NCBI RefSeq assembly: GCF_023701485.1
Contig: NZ_JAMQBK010000031.1
Span: forward strand, 124,001 to 188,000
Direction of reading: 5' to 3'
From: Aporhodopirellula aestuarii
Lineage (GTDB): Bacteria > Planctomycetota > Planctomycetia > Pirellulales > Pirellulaceae
DNA length: 64,000 nt
Under the pieces are notes generated by a model. It was not told where the DNA came from. It worked only from the letters and a program-made list of their open reading frames with translations, and made no database searches. A program made the position numbers and the translations under genes. Of this stretch, positions 19,087 to 27,801 are shown one piece after another. How positions within the stretch are numbered: position 1 is the first letter of the stretch; each line of letters begins with the position of its first letter.

Positions 19087-21009
19087 ATGAAACATTCACC
19101 GCTGATTGTCGTCGAATGCCGTCGTGCAAAAAGAATGCTGCTTTCGGCAGCGCTGGTTGGTGCGGCAGGATTTTCAAGCTTCGCCTCGGATGCCGACGCG
19201 CAGCAAATCAATCCGTTCGTAACCCAGACGCGTGAAAATAGCATCTCCATCCCTGGGACATCATTGGGTCCGGTCGCGCAGGCGAGATTGCAAATGCCCC
19301 AAGTCCATACGGAGGGGCATTCGTCAGGGCCGGCTGCTCCCGCGAACCTCGCCTCGCAGTCGCCATCGACGACCGCGATCAGCCCCACGGGGCCGGTTGC
19401 CGTCGGTCCGGATTGGTCTGCGTTCACGCCGCAATCGTTCCACGAAGAACCTTTGCCCGCGTATGCGACATCCTCAAACACCGGCATGCGTCCCTCGCGA
19501 CTCCCCGTGGCGGACGGAAATCAATTTGCCGGCGGAATGCCCCCGGCAAATCCACCTAACTTAGCGACCACACGCGGCACCCTGGCCAGCGCCGCCCGTC
19601 AACGATCGCAATTTGTCGCCTCCACCACCCCGCCGCCGACCTCCGGAACCACCGTTTACCTCACGTCGCAAACGGCTCAATCACAAATCGACGAGGCCGC
19701 GAAATTGCTTCGACAAGCCAGTCTGGAATACGACTGCGCCGCCTACGCTTCGGCCGAAACCTCCGCTTGGGACGCGTTGGAAAAAGCCGCCCAAGCGATC
19801 GATTTGGCTGCGAGTAACTCGCCTGCACAAAACGCTTTTAATGCACCACAACGCATCAGCGCCCTCGAACAGCTTCATGAAGGACGACGAGCGATCCTGG
19901 AAGCCCAAGACTTCGTCGGACCGTTCGCCCATGAGGACCGACAAGCGATCGCTCGTCTAGCGCGTGCGCACCAGACCGATGTCGTTCGCAAAACGTTGCC
20001 GCCGATCACCGCGAGGTATTCCGCCGAGGCGCTCGCCCGGTTGGATCGATCAGCATCTGACTCGAACGCCTCCACGGATCTGCCCACGGCGAGTGAAGCG
20101 ATCGATCGCTACCTGGATTTTGCACGGACCAAACTCAGCGGAATTGCAGCGCAAAGTCTGCTCGCGGCACAAACGATGGACTTGCTCGCCGCGATACGAC
20201 TCGGGCGTGCCGAATCGACCCAACTGCCAGGCCCGACTGCAATCTGTTTGCGGCGTGCGGCGGTGCAAGGTCAAAGCGACAATGCCGATTTGGTCGCAAA
20301 ACTGGGCCACCATCTCGCCGACATCGGCCTGCTCGACGAAGCCCGATGGGCACTGGGCCATTCACTGACGCTGCAACCCAACCCGGCCAACGAAGCACGC
20401 TTGACGCGTCTGAACACCTCGGCGCATCGCAAAGCTTCGTCATCACCCTACGGCTCTTCGATCTTGGCGGCCACACGCCCTCACGTGCCACAACAAGAAC
20501 AACCAAATCGTGTACCGGAGATCACCACGATGTCGCCGCAGATGTTCGCGGCGATCTCACACAGTGTGATCCCCGGATCACCTCAGTCCACCAAAGCGGC
20601 TCCTCAGCCATCGGCAATGACGCCCGAAGTACAGTATCAAGCCGCCGCTGCCACCACATCGAATGCCAACGCAGCAAACGGCAACACGTCCAACGTGGCC
20701 ACATCAAGCCCCACGGCGCCGTCACCCAGATCATTCTTCCGAGCCGTCACGGCATCCTTCAGATCACCCACCGGCCACAACGAACCGTCGAATTCGCCGC
20801 CCGCTAACGAACTGATCTCTCCGCCGTCCTCGCAATCGTATGCCCCGCAAACGTATGACAGCACCTCTCAATACGGCAATGCAAATCCGTACGGCGGCAC
20901 TCATTCCACCCAGGCAACACCTGCCAGCTACGCAACGCCTCCTGAACCCGACCAACGCGAAGGACGAGTGAGTTCACGACTGCTACCCGGATTAAAGAAA
21001 TGGTGGTAG
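19087..21009 (+). CDS. exported Pro/Ser-rich protein with TPR-like core
   Basis: A 640-residue protein (an ATG at 19057 would add 10). A long signal sequence with a basic n-region ends near SDADAQQ. Low-complexity Ser/Thr/Pro regions flank a helical core at ~205-460, with TPR-like helices such as LGHHLADIGLLDEARWALGH. The C-terminal 150 residues are Ser/Pro/Gln/Tyr-rich and end in a basic LLPGLKKWW. No family is recognised. The polysaccharide export gene starts 59 bp downstream on the same strand, so a role in envelope or exopolysaccharide assembly is plausible. Confidence 0.8.
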   Translation: MKHSPLIVVECRRAKRMLLSAALVGAAGFSSFASDADAQQINPFVTQTRENSISIPGTSLGPVAQARLQMPQVHTEGHSSGPAAPANLASQSPSTTAISPTGPVAVGPDWSAFTPQSFHEEPLPAYATSSNTGMRPSRLPVADGNQFAGGMPPANPPNLATTRGTLASAARQRSQFVASTTPPPTSGTTVYLTSQTAQSQIDEAAKLLRQASLEYDCAAYASAETSAWDALEKAAQAIDLAASNSPAQNAFNAPQRISALEQLHEGRRAILEAQDFVGPFAHEDRQAIARLARAHQTDVVRKTLPPITARYSAEALARLDRSASDSNASTDLPTASEAIDRYLDFARTKLSGIAAQSLLAAQTMDLLAAIRLGRAESTQLPGPTAICLRRAAVQGQSDNADLVAKLGHHLADIGLLDEARWALGHSLTLQPNPANEARLTRLNTSAHRKASSSPYGSSILAATRPHVPQQEQPNRVPEITTMSPQMFAAISHSVIPGSPQSTKAAPQPSAMTPEVQYQAAAATTSNANAANGNTSNVATSSPTAPSPRSFFRAVTASFRSPTGHNEPSNSPPANELISPPSSQSYAPQTYDSTSQYGNANPYGGTHSTQATPASYATPPEPDQREGRVSSRLLPGLKKWW

Positions 21010-21067
21010 CGGTCCGATCCTGCTCGTCACCCAACCCGCATTTATTCTTTGTCGAGACGTTCCCAGC

Positions 21068-22291
21068 ATGATCCCTCTCTCTCATCGCCAAGTGATTCGA
21101 CTGACGACGACCATTGTGATCGTTGGCGTGCAAGCATTGTTGGCTTGTCCGTTGTTCGCTCAAACGTATTCGGATCGACCTCACATCGTTGAGCACGGGC
21201 CTCCTTTGAGTTCAACGCACAGTGGATGCACGACGTGCGGCACAGCCATGATCATGGGACCGCAAGGTTACGGATGTCCGAGATGCATGATGGGTGTCGA
21301 CTGCGCGACCGCGTGCGGCAGCGAAGCACGATGGCAAGACATGCGTCCGATGCGATTCGATGCCTACGGGCCAGGTGGATACGCCGGTCCCTCACGTCTG
21401 CAACATCTCGCCAAGTACCACGTCCGGCCCGGTGACGAAATCCAGATCGTGTATCTGGTCACGCGCCGCCAAGACAACGGGGAGTATCGCTTGATGCCGG
21501 GTGATGAAGTTTCGATCGAATCGATCGCTGACAAAGATCTCGATCGCGGCACGTTAGAACGCGGACTGCTGATCCAACCTGACGGAACGATCACTGTTCG
21601 ATTGCTCGGCCAAATCCAAGCGGCCGGTTTGACTGTCCAAGGTCTGCGTTCACTTCTCGAACGAGAGTACGAAGCGTTTTACGACGAACCGGCGATCGAC
21701 GTCACTCCGGTACGCACCAACACGCTCGCCGAAGACATCCGCGCCGCCGTCGGTGGCTTAGGTGGATTCACTGCTCAGGCGATCACGGTCAAAGTGATGC
21801 CCGACGGACACATCCGCGTGCCGGGAATCGGAGGCGTCAATGTGCAAGGGCTCACGCTCGAGCAACTCAAACGCGAAATCAATCTGCGCTATGCCGAGGT
21901 CGTCGTCGGGCTCGAAGTCGAACCGATCTTGACGCAGCAGGCCCCTCACTTTGTTTACGTGCTCGGTCAAGTCGGCGCGCCCGGTCGCCAAGAATTGAGC
22001 ACCCCGACAACCGTGATGGGGGCGATCGCGTCCGCCGGCGGCCATTTGCCCGGCGGAAACCTCCGTCAAGTCGTGATCTTCCGCCGCGCCGAAGATTGGC
22101 GTTTGGTCTCCACGATGCTCGATCTCAACGGAGCGATCCGCGGGAAACGCCCCACCCCCGCCGACGAAATTTGGCTGCGGGACGGAGACGTCGTGATCAT
22201 TCCTGAACGCCCGATTAAGATCTTTAACAACTTTGTCACTCAGGTGTTCACCGAAGGTATCTACGGTATCATTCCATTTGACGGCTTTTAG
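21068..22291 (+). CDS. polysaccharide export (Wza-like, SLBB) protein
   Basis: A 407-residue exported protein, with the signal peptide ending near LACPLFAQ. A short Cys-rich stretch (TTCG, CPRCMMGVDCATACG at ~56-80) precedes a Poly_export domain (YHVRPGDEIQIVYLV from ~117; QPDGTITVRLLGQIQAAGLT). SLBB-type soluble ligand-binding beta-grasp domains follow (VMPDGHIRVPGIGGVNVQGLT; VYVLGQVGAPGRQEL). It should form part of an outer-membrane polysaccharide export channel. The Cys cluster before the export domain is not typical of Wza. Its neighbour at 19087 is probably co-transcribed; no glycosyltransferases are in the window. Confidence 0.9.
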   Translation: MIPLSHRQVIRLTTTIVIVGVQALLACPLFAQTYSDRPHIVEHGPPLSSTHSGCTTCGTAMIMGPQGYGCPRCMMGVDCATACGSEARWQDMRPMRFDAYGPGGYAGPSRLQHLAKYHVRPGDEIQIVYLVTRRQDNGEYRLMPGDEVSIESIADKDLDRGTLERGLLIQPDGTITVRLLGQIQAAGLTVQGLRSLLEREYEAFYDEPAIDVTPVRTNTLAEDIRAAVGGLGGFTAQAITVKVMPDGHIRVPGIGGVNVQGLTLEQLKREINLRYAEVVVGLEVEPILTQQAPHFVYVLGQVGAPGRQELSTPTTVMGAIASAGGHLPGGNLRQVVIFRRAEDWRLVSTMLDLNGAIRGKRPTPADEIWLRDGDVVIIPERPIKIFNNFVTQVFTEGIYGIIPFDGF

Positions 22292-22376
22292 GTCGTCCGG
22301 AACGACATCTAACGCGATCGAGCACAGTCATTCGCGTTTGCTGACACAGATACCCCTTCACGCCTGAGCCCATGGC

Positions 22377-23228
22377 ATGTCCGAACTGAAACGTCTTTTC
22401 GAAACGCTCGCCACCCAAAATCGCAAAGCGTTGATGCCGTTTGTTACGGCGGGCGATCCAGGAATCGAGACCACTGCCGCCGTCATCCGAGCGGCGCAAG
22501 ACGCCGGTGCCGATCTCTGCGAAGTCGGAGTCCCCTACAGCGACCCGATCGCGGACGGCCCCGTCATCCAGGCTTCGTACCAACGGGCACTCGACGCGGG
22601 GTTCCGATTGCAACATCTGTTTGACCTCGGCCGGGAACTCACCCAACCCAATCCGACCAAAGTCACAATGCCCCGCGTCACCATGGTCAGCTACTCGATC
22701 ATCTATCGCGTGGGGATGGCTAAGTACGTCGAGCAAGCGATGGCGGCGGGGTACTGCGGCGCGATCGTGCCCGACCTATTGGTCGAAGAAGCCGAACCAC
22801 TGAGCAAGATTTGCCGCGCCGCCGGTTTTGACCTGATCCAGCTCGTCACCCCCACCACTACCCGTGACCGGCAGCGACGGATCGCAGAACTAACAACCGG
22901 ATTCTTGTACTACGTGTCCGTGACCGGAATCACTGGTGAACGTTCAGCGTTACCGTCCGACATCGTCGACAGCGTTTCTTGGTTGCGAGAGCAAACCGAC
23001 CTACCGGTTTGCATCGGATTCGGAATCAGCAGTCCGGAGACAGCCGCACAGCTCGCGCCGATCTCCGACGGCCTGATCGTCGGATCAGCCATCGTGCGTC
23101 GGATCGCCGAAGCGACCGATGCGGCCAAACAAGCTGGCGGGAACCCGACCGAAGCGGCAGCCAAAATCGTCGGTTCGTTCTGTGCCGAACTGCGGACCGC
23201 GATCGACGGGGCACTCGTCAAAACCTGA
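22377..23228 (+). CDS. trpA: tryptophan synthase alpha chain
   Basis: TrpA cleaves indole-3-glycerol phosphate to indole and glyceraldehyde-3-phosphate for the TrpB subunit. The N-terminus LMPFVTAGDPG and the catalytic block DLCEVGVPYSDPIADGPVIQ (catalytic Glu and Asp) are present. YSIIYRVG, GAIVPDL and the phosphate-binding GFGISSPE and GSAIVRRI segments follow. At 283 residues it has a normal length. No other trp gene is in the window, so it stands apart from a trp operon. Confidence 0.97.
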   Translation: MSELKRLFETLATQNRKALMPFVTAGDPGIETTAAVIRAAQDAGADLCEVGVPYSDPIADGPVIQASYQRALDAGFRLQHLFDLGRELTQPNPTKVTMPRVTMVSYSIIYRVGMAKYVEQAMAAGYCGAIVPDLLVEEAEPLSKICRAAGFDLIQLVTPTTTRDRQRRIAELTTGFLYYVSVTGITGERSALPSDIVDSVSWLREQTDLPVCIGFGISSPETAAQLAPISDGLIVGSAIVRRIAEATDAAKQAGGNPTEAAAKIVGSFCAELRTAIDGALVKT

Positions 23229-23282
23229 TCGATGGCATGGTAGGTCGGTCACACTGAGCGATCAAACAACAGACAGCGACGA

Positions 23283-24155
23283 CTATCGCTTTAGATAGAT
23301 CGCTTCGCCGGTGATCCGTCGACGGAGTTCATCGTCCGACCATGAGATCCTGCCAACGGCTGGATCACCGATCAACCATCGTCCGCCATCCGTTTTGCCC
23401 AACACGGTGATGACGTGACCGGAATATCGGCTACCGAGAAATCGATTGCCGATCGGTTGTCCCGGAAACGCTTCAAAACTCACCAACGCTACGTTCGGCA
23501 ATTGCCCCGCCTGCAACCAGTCGGTCGGATCTTTCGCCGCCACGCAGGTTTGCAAACCGTGTTCATTCGCCACCGTTTTGAGACCGCGGTAAAGACCCAG
23601 TGGAGCCGTCCCCAGCGTGCTGCTTAAACAAGCATCCGCCAACACATCCTCACGCGATTCGACACCGTTGAGTTTCAACAACGTCGCCGCCGCAGCCGGG
23701 GCGCAACTCGCCGAATGCGATTGCAAGCAGATGCCATTTTTCCACTTCGGTGAAGGATCCAGCGTCAACGGAAACAAAACCGGACGTGCAATCGGCGTCG
23801 CCACATACCCGACCGCCAAGATCATCAAACACGCCGTGACGAACGGACGGACAGCACGACGCAAACCGCGGGTGTGCCCCACCAAACCACTCGTGAACCC
23901 AAGCGCGATCGGCGTGACGTTGGACCAATACAAGGCCGAACTGGACGTGATCGCTTCGGCCCAAACCAGACGACCGAAGTAACTCCAGGCCAGCAGAAAC
24001 GCTAGCCCAACGGACACAGCAAGGACCAAGTTTTCGAGTCGCTGAGACTTCAACTTCCAAAGATGTCCGAGACGATAAGCCAGGAGAGTCAAGACCGTCA
24101 TCGCAATGACTGCGAGAGCCAATTCGATATCGATCGAAGACAATCCTGAGGTCAT
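23283..24155 (-). CDS. membrane protein with C-terminal C39-like peptidase domain
   Basis: A 290-residue protein. Four hydrophobic segments fill residues ~10-125. A papain-like C39-type domain follows: oxyanion Gln145, catalytic Cys151 in SHSASCAPAAAATLL, His247 in YSGHVITVLG and Asp264 in IGDPAVG. C39 peptidases usually cut leader peptides after a double glycine and are fused to ABC exporters; here there is no ABC domain and the peptidase follows its own membrane region. A strong ribosome binding site (GGAGGGG) precedes the ATG. The signal-peptidase-like gene lies just upstream on the same strand, so both may process exported proteins. Confidence 0.83.
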   Translation of the reverse strand: MTSGLSSIDIELALAVIAMTVLTLLAYRLGHLWKLKSQRLENLVLAVSVGLAFLLAWSYFGRLVWAEAITSSSALYWSNVTPIALGFTSGLVGHTRGLRRAVRPFVTACLMILAVGYVATPIARPVLFPLTLDPSPKWKNGICLQSHSASCAPAAAATLLKLNGVESREDVLADACLSSTLGTAPLGLYRGLKTVANEHGLQTCVAAKDPTDWLQAGQLPNVALVSFEAFPGQPIGNRFLGSRYSGHVITVLGKTDGGRWLIGDPAVGRISWSDDELRRRITGEAIYLKR

Positions 24156-24321
24156 GATCTGCCCCTCCAGGCGTTTTACATCCGCATTTTTTGCGTTGGA
24201 AGCATTGAAACTGGGTTTATGAATTTCACGTTAAGAGCATATTAACAGTGTGAGAAGCCTACGGTAACTCTAATGTTCGGCAATCAGACGGCGTCGACAC
24301 AAATTAATATGCGACAAACAC

Positions 24322-25812
24322 TCAATCATCAGCGCAAAGAGGGAAATCACTCAACCGACCCACGATTTCGCGCGAACGGACGCTTCCCCAGTGCCTGCTA
24401 TCGATGGATAGCGGCAGATTGTCGCCGACTACAAACCACTCATCCGCACCGAGATGTAAGTGCGTGAGAGAAAAGGGGGCACCCGTTGTTAACGTGTTCC
24501 CAGCCTTCCATCCCGACGCAGTCCGAACGGACTCATCGCGTTGCGAATCGAAACGGTTTGCGGAAACACGTGTTGAAGAAGCACGGTACACAAGGTCTCG
24601 ATACACCTCCAAATCGCGAATCCGCACCGCAGGTAGCGTTGCAGTGACGTCCGACATTGCCTGCCGATCATCGTGATGCGAGTGATGCAAACGTCGTTCC
24701 AAAAACAGCCCGACGGGACGAGTGGCTGACAAACGACGCTCGAACTCTAGCTGAATGCTCGCAAAATCAGCCTTCGCAACCACTTCGTGAGTGGCAGGCC
24801 CAAGAGGCTCAACGGTGGAGGCGTGGTTTATCGACGGATCGATTGGCCGAACATGACTCCGCAAAACGTTGCCTGTTTCGGACAAACCATGCTGAACGTG
24901 TCGCTGGACATCGATCCCCGCCGGCGTCCAAAATCCGTTCCAGACCACTAGGTCAACGTCGTCGAGAGAGGACTCGCTGGATACGTGCATTTGCAGCGAC
25001 ACGCCATCTGCCGGGAAAAGCTTGCGTTGGATTCCAATGTTTCCTGGATAGTCGTCGAGGATCCGCACCGGGCGAACGGCTCGATAAACCGAACGGTTTT
25101 CATAGATCAACCATCCGCCACCGGCAGCCGACTCCCAGCTCCGGTCGTCTTGGCGTATCCAGCCCGGTTCGGACAGATCGTCCTCGTTTTGCACATCCGC
25201 TCGCCAACGCGAGACCTGACGGTACCGATCAAAATCCACCGGGATTGCCGGGTCGGACGGCAACGACGGAGGCAATCCATCGACGAGCAGACCACCCGAC
25301 TCGTCGACCGAAACGACTTGGCCTGGCCTCGCGACGATGCGTTTGACGTGCTCGTTGGAAACATCCTGATACCGTCGTACCAAGACCACGTCACCACGGT
25401 GGAGTTCTTCGTCGGAGCACGAAACCACTCCGATGATATCCGGAGGTGTCGCGGGACTTTCGAGCACGCCCCGCAACTGGTTAACGTCGTATCCGGTTCC
25501 GCAATGCCAGCAAACAACGTTTGCCCCTCTTCCCGACTCGCCAACGCATTGTTCGACCGCCCTGTGCAAAATCCCTCGATCCACGCGGGTCACCATCTCG
25601 CAGTGATCGCAGGTGATAAAATCTGACGCGTCCCATAAGGTCGGGTTCATCGACGGCCCGGCAACGCGGTAGCGGCTCTCTCGATCTGCTCGCGGAGATC
25701 TTTTCGAACACCCTGGCAACGCGATCATGCCGCCCGAGACGATCGCCATCCCACGCACGGTCAAGTGAGCCAAATGGCGTCGTAAATATTGACGGGGGGG
25801 CTCGGCAAACAT
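24322..25812 (-). CDS. S26 signal-peptidase-like lipoprotein with zinc ribbon
   Basis: A 496-residue protein related to signal peptidase I (S26). The catalytic Ser54 sits in VAGPSMNPTLW and the general base Lys157 in EHVKRIVARPGQ. The closing motif VVGDNLPLSIDSRHWG is near the C-terminus. It differs from LepB in three ways. The N-terminus is a basic n-region followed by a lipobox (IALPGC, Cys35). A two-CxxC zinc ribbon (Cys68/71, Cys101/104) lies between Ser and Lys. About 230 extra residues with beta character and an RSVYRAVRPVRILDDYPGN segment precede the final motif. Substrates are unknown; the neighbouring C39 protease suggests a joint role in processing exported proteins. Confidence 0.82.
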   Translation of the reverse strand: MFAEPPRQYLRRHLAHLTVRGMAIVSGGMIALPGCSKRSPRADRESRYRVAGPSMNPTLWDASDFITCDHCEMVTRVDRGILHRAVEQCVGESGRGANVVCWHCGTGYDVNQLRGVLESPATPPDIIGVVSCSDEELHRGDVVLVRRYQDVSNEHVKRIVARPGQVVSVDESGGLLVDGLPPSLPSDPAIPVDFDRYRQVSRWRADVQNEDDLSEPGWIRQDDRSWESAAGGGWLIYENRSVYRAVRPVRILDDYPGNIGIQRKLFPADGVSLQMHVSSESSLDDVDLVVWNGFWTPAGIDVQRHVQHGLSETGNVLRSHVRPIDPSINHASTVEPLGPATHEVVAKADFASIQLEFERRLSATRPVGLFLERRLHHSHHDDRQAMSDVTATLPAVRIRDLEVYRDLVYRASSTRVSANRFDSQRDESVRTASGWKAGNTLTTGAPFSLTHLHLGADEWFVVGDNLPLSIDSRHWGSVRSREIVGRLSDFPLCADD

Positions 25813-26000
25813 CTAAGAATCAACGCAACGATACAAAACCGGACTTGCGGCGACGGCGCGAAAAACGCTAACAGCCAAGATGCAACGTACGGACGCGTTG
25901 AAATGTTGGGCTCTGTGAGATCCGAATACGGACTTTCGTGGCCCGCCAGAACCTTCTCCGGCTCAGCCGCCGGGGAACCCAAAGGAAACGGAATCCTACC

Positions 26001-26423
26001 ATGTCACATCGTTTGATCGGCAACGACGCCAACCATCCTTTAGCAATTGTAGTCGAATCGGTCGCTTCTCAGTTGCTGATGAAACATCCCGCCCCGATTC
26101 ACCTCGAGGTGGACATCGACTTGAGCCTACGCTTGCCCGTCGATTCGTCGTCCCTGAGCCAGCTCATCGATAGCCTCGTTCGCCAAGCGATCTTGGAAAT
26201 GCCCGAGGGCGGTGAGCTCACGATTACGGCGTGCGAGACCGCAACGGGCGTCGATATCGAAATCGCCGATACGGGATGCGATGTCAAACAACGCGCCTGC
26301 AAACTGCCCATGATCGCTGCCGCCATGGCCGCAGAATTGACGTGGCAAAACTGCCCGCAAGGCGGAGGCGCCGTCACCGCACGACTGCCGGTTTACCACC
26401 AAGCCCAACGGCGAGCGGCCTAA
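26001..26423 (+). CDS. stand-alone GHKL (histidine-kinase-like) ATPase domain
   Basis: A 140-residue protein from the ATG at 26001 (AAAGGA upstream); longer in-frame starts are unlikely. It has an HATPase-like layout: SSLSQLIDSLVRQAILEMPEGGELTI (degenerate N-box), VDIEIADTGCDV (G1-box DxG) and a short C-terminal GGAVTARLPV strand. There is no phospho-acceptor histidine, sensor or HAMP domain. It leads the flagellar genes, two bases from flgB. It could be a regulatory or anti-sigma-like ATPase or a degenerate kinase remnant; the N-box Asn is not obvious, so ATP binding is uncertain. Confidence 0.7.
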   Translation: MSHRLIGNDANHPLAIVVESVASQLLMKHPAPIHLEVDIDLSLRLPVDSSSLSQLIDSLVRQAILEMPEGGELTITACETATGVDIEIADTGCDVKQRACKLPMIAAAMAAELTWQNCPQGGGAVTARLPVYHQAQRRAA

Positions 26424-26424
26424 A

Positions 26425-26967
26425 ATGTTCAACCCGTTGGCTGCCACCACGATCGGTGCCCTCGAACAAACGATCGCTTTCACCGAGCGACGTCACGAGA
26501 TACTCGCTGGCAACATTGCCAACCTGAGCACACCCGATTACCGCAGCCGCGATCTCGATCTTGACCAATTTCAAACCGAACTCGCCCGCTCGATACGAGA
26601 ACCAAACCCTTCGGCATCCGAAGTCGAAAACTCCAGCCCCGTCATGCCCGATTGGTCCGGCGTCCTTCCCGGGATGCTCGGTCACCCGATCTTGTCGGCC
26701 GAAGCCGCCGCCGCATCCGGTGTCGGTTCCCAGCCGAAAGATCCGCAAATCGAGCACGTCGGACCGACCGAAGCGATCACACGAGACGACCGTTGGAGTG
26801 GTCCACGATCGGCGATGGAATCGATCGTCTACCACGACGGCAGTGACGTGTCACTCGAAGAACAAGTCAACAAAATTTCGAAAAACAAACATTTGCACAA
26901 TCTCGCCATCTCCACGATGCGACATCAGTTCGACCTGCTCCGCACCGCCATCACTGAAAGGGCTTAA
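26425..26967 (+). CDS. flgB: flagellar basal-body rod protein FlgB
   Basis: FlgB forms the proximal rod with FlgC and FlgF. The N-terminal rod motif is RHEILAGNIANLSTPDYRSRD, and the C-terminal helix is LEEQVNKISKNKHLHNLAISTMRHQF. At 180 residues it is longer than the usual ~130-140, owing to a Ser/Pro-rich centre (~55-125). It lies one base after the GHKL gene stop and two bases before flgC. Confidence 0.95.
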   Translation: MFNPLAATTIGALEQTIAFTERRHEILAGNIANLSTPDYRSRDLDLDQFQTELARSIREPNPSASEVENSSPVMPDWSGVLPGMLGHPILSAEAAAASGVGSQPKDPQIEHVGPTEAITRDDRWSGPRSAMESIVYHDGSDVSLEEQVNKISKNKHLHNLAISTMRHQFDLLRTAITERA

Positions 26968-26969
26968 GC

Positions 26970-27389
26970 ATGATGAGTTCTCTTGACATCAGTACCTCGG
27001 CTCTCGTTGCCCAGCGGACTCGGCTCAACGCGATCTCGGGGAACATCGCCAACATCTCATCGCTCGTCGATGAGAACGGCAACCCAAGCCCCTACCAAGC
27101 TCGCCAGGTCATCTTTCAAACCGATGAATCGGCAAGTACCGGGGATGGCGTCGGCGTGAAAGTCGCCGAGGTGCACGTCGATCAATCCGAGCCGCTCTAT
27201 CGCTACCAACCCGAACACCCACTGGCCATCAAAGAAGGTGAATGGGAAGGCTATGTCGCCTACCCCAACATCGACCTGACCACGCAAATGGTCGATGCGA
27301 TGGAAACAACACGCGCTTACGAGGCGAACATTGGGGTCATCGAAATCAGCAAAGACATGAGTCGTCAACGTCTTGCCATCCTAGCCTAA
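26970..27389 (+). CDS. flgC: flagellar basal-body rod protein FlgC
   Basis: A 139-residue rod protein. The N-terminal motif LDISTSALVAQRTRLNAISGNIANI and the C-terminal PNIDLTTQMVDAMETTRAYEANI are both typical of FlgC. Two successive ATG codons open the frame. It forms the rod with FlgB. The gene lies within the flgB-flgC-fliE-fliF operon with gaps of only a few bases. Confidence 0.97.
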   Translation: MMSSLDISTSALVAQRTRLNAISGNIANISSLVDENGNPSPYQARQVIFQTDESASTGDGVGVKVAEVHVDQSEPLYRYQPEHPLAIKEGEWEGYVAYPNIDLTTQMVDAMETTRAYEANIGVIEISKDMSRQRLAILA

Positions 27390-27393
27390 GTGA

Positions 27394-27795
27394 ATGTCTA
27401 GTCCGCTGCGTTTACCACCGATTGCCCCGCCACCGCTGCCTTCCTTTGCGCGGCCACAGGCGGGGACGATGCCCGGTTCGCGGCGTGATTCGACCTCACC
27501 CGGTTTTTCGCTCAACCTTTCACCGGCCAACCTATCCCCTGACTCGACATACGACGCGTCCTCCTCATCGAGTGGCGGCGGACTGACCGGCGCGTTGATG
27601 GACCAGGTCAAAGGCGTCAACTCGATGCAGACCGGTGCCGACGCGATGATGAACTCATTGCTCACCGGAGGCGATGTCAACGAAGCCGAAGTGCTCACCG
27701 CGGTTCAAAAAGCCGACTTGGCATTTCGAATGTTAATGCAGATCCGCAATAAGTTGATGGACGCGTATCGCGAAGTTCAACAGATCCAAATCTAA
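27394..27795 (+). CDS. fliE: flagellar hook-basal body complex protein FliE
   Basis: FliE joins the MS ring to the rod. A 133-residue protein whose C-terminal half carries the FliE pattern: MNSLLTGGDVNEAEVLTAVQ, then KADLAFRMLMQIRNKLMDAYREVQQI. The N-terminal ~50 residues are Pro/Ser-rich and longer than in most FliE proteins. It starts four bases after flgC and is followed by fliF six bases later. Confidence 0.95.
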   Translation: MSSPLRLPPIAPPPLPSFARPQAGTMPGSRRDSTSPGFSLNLSPANLSPDSTYDASSSSSGGGLTGALMDQVKGVNSMQTGADAMMNSLLTGGDVNEAEVLTAVQKADLAFRMLMQIRNKLMDAYREVQQIQI

Positions 27796-27801
27796 GCCCC
27801 C

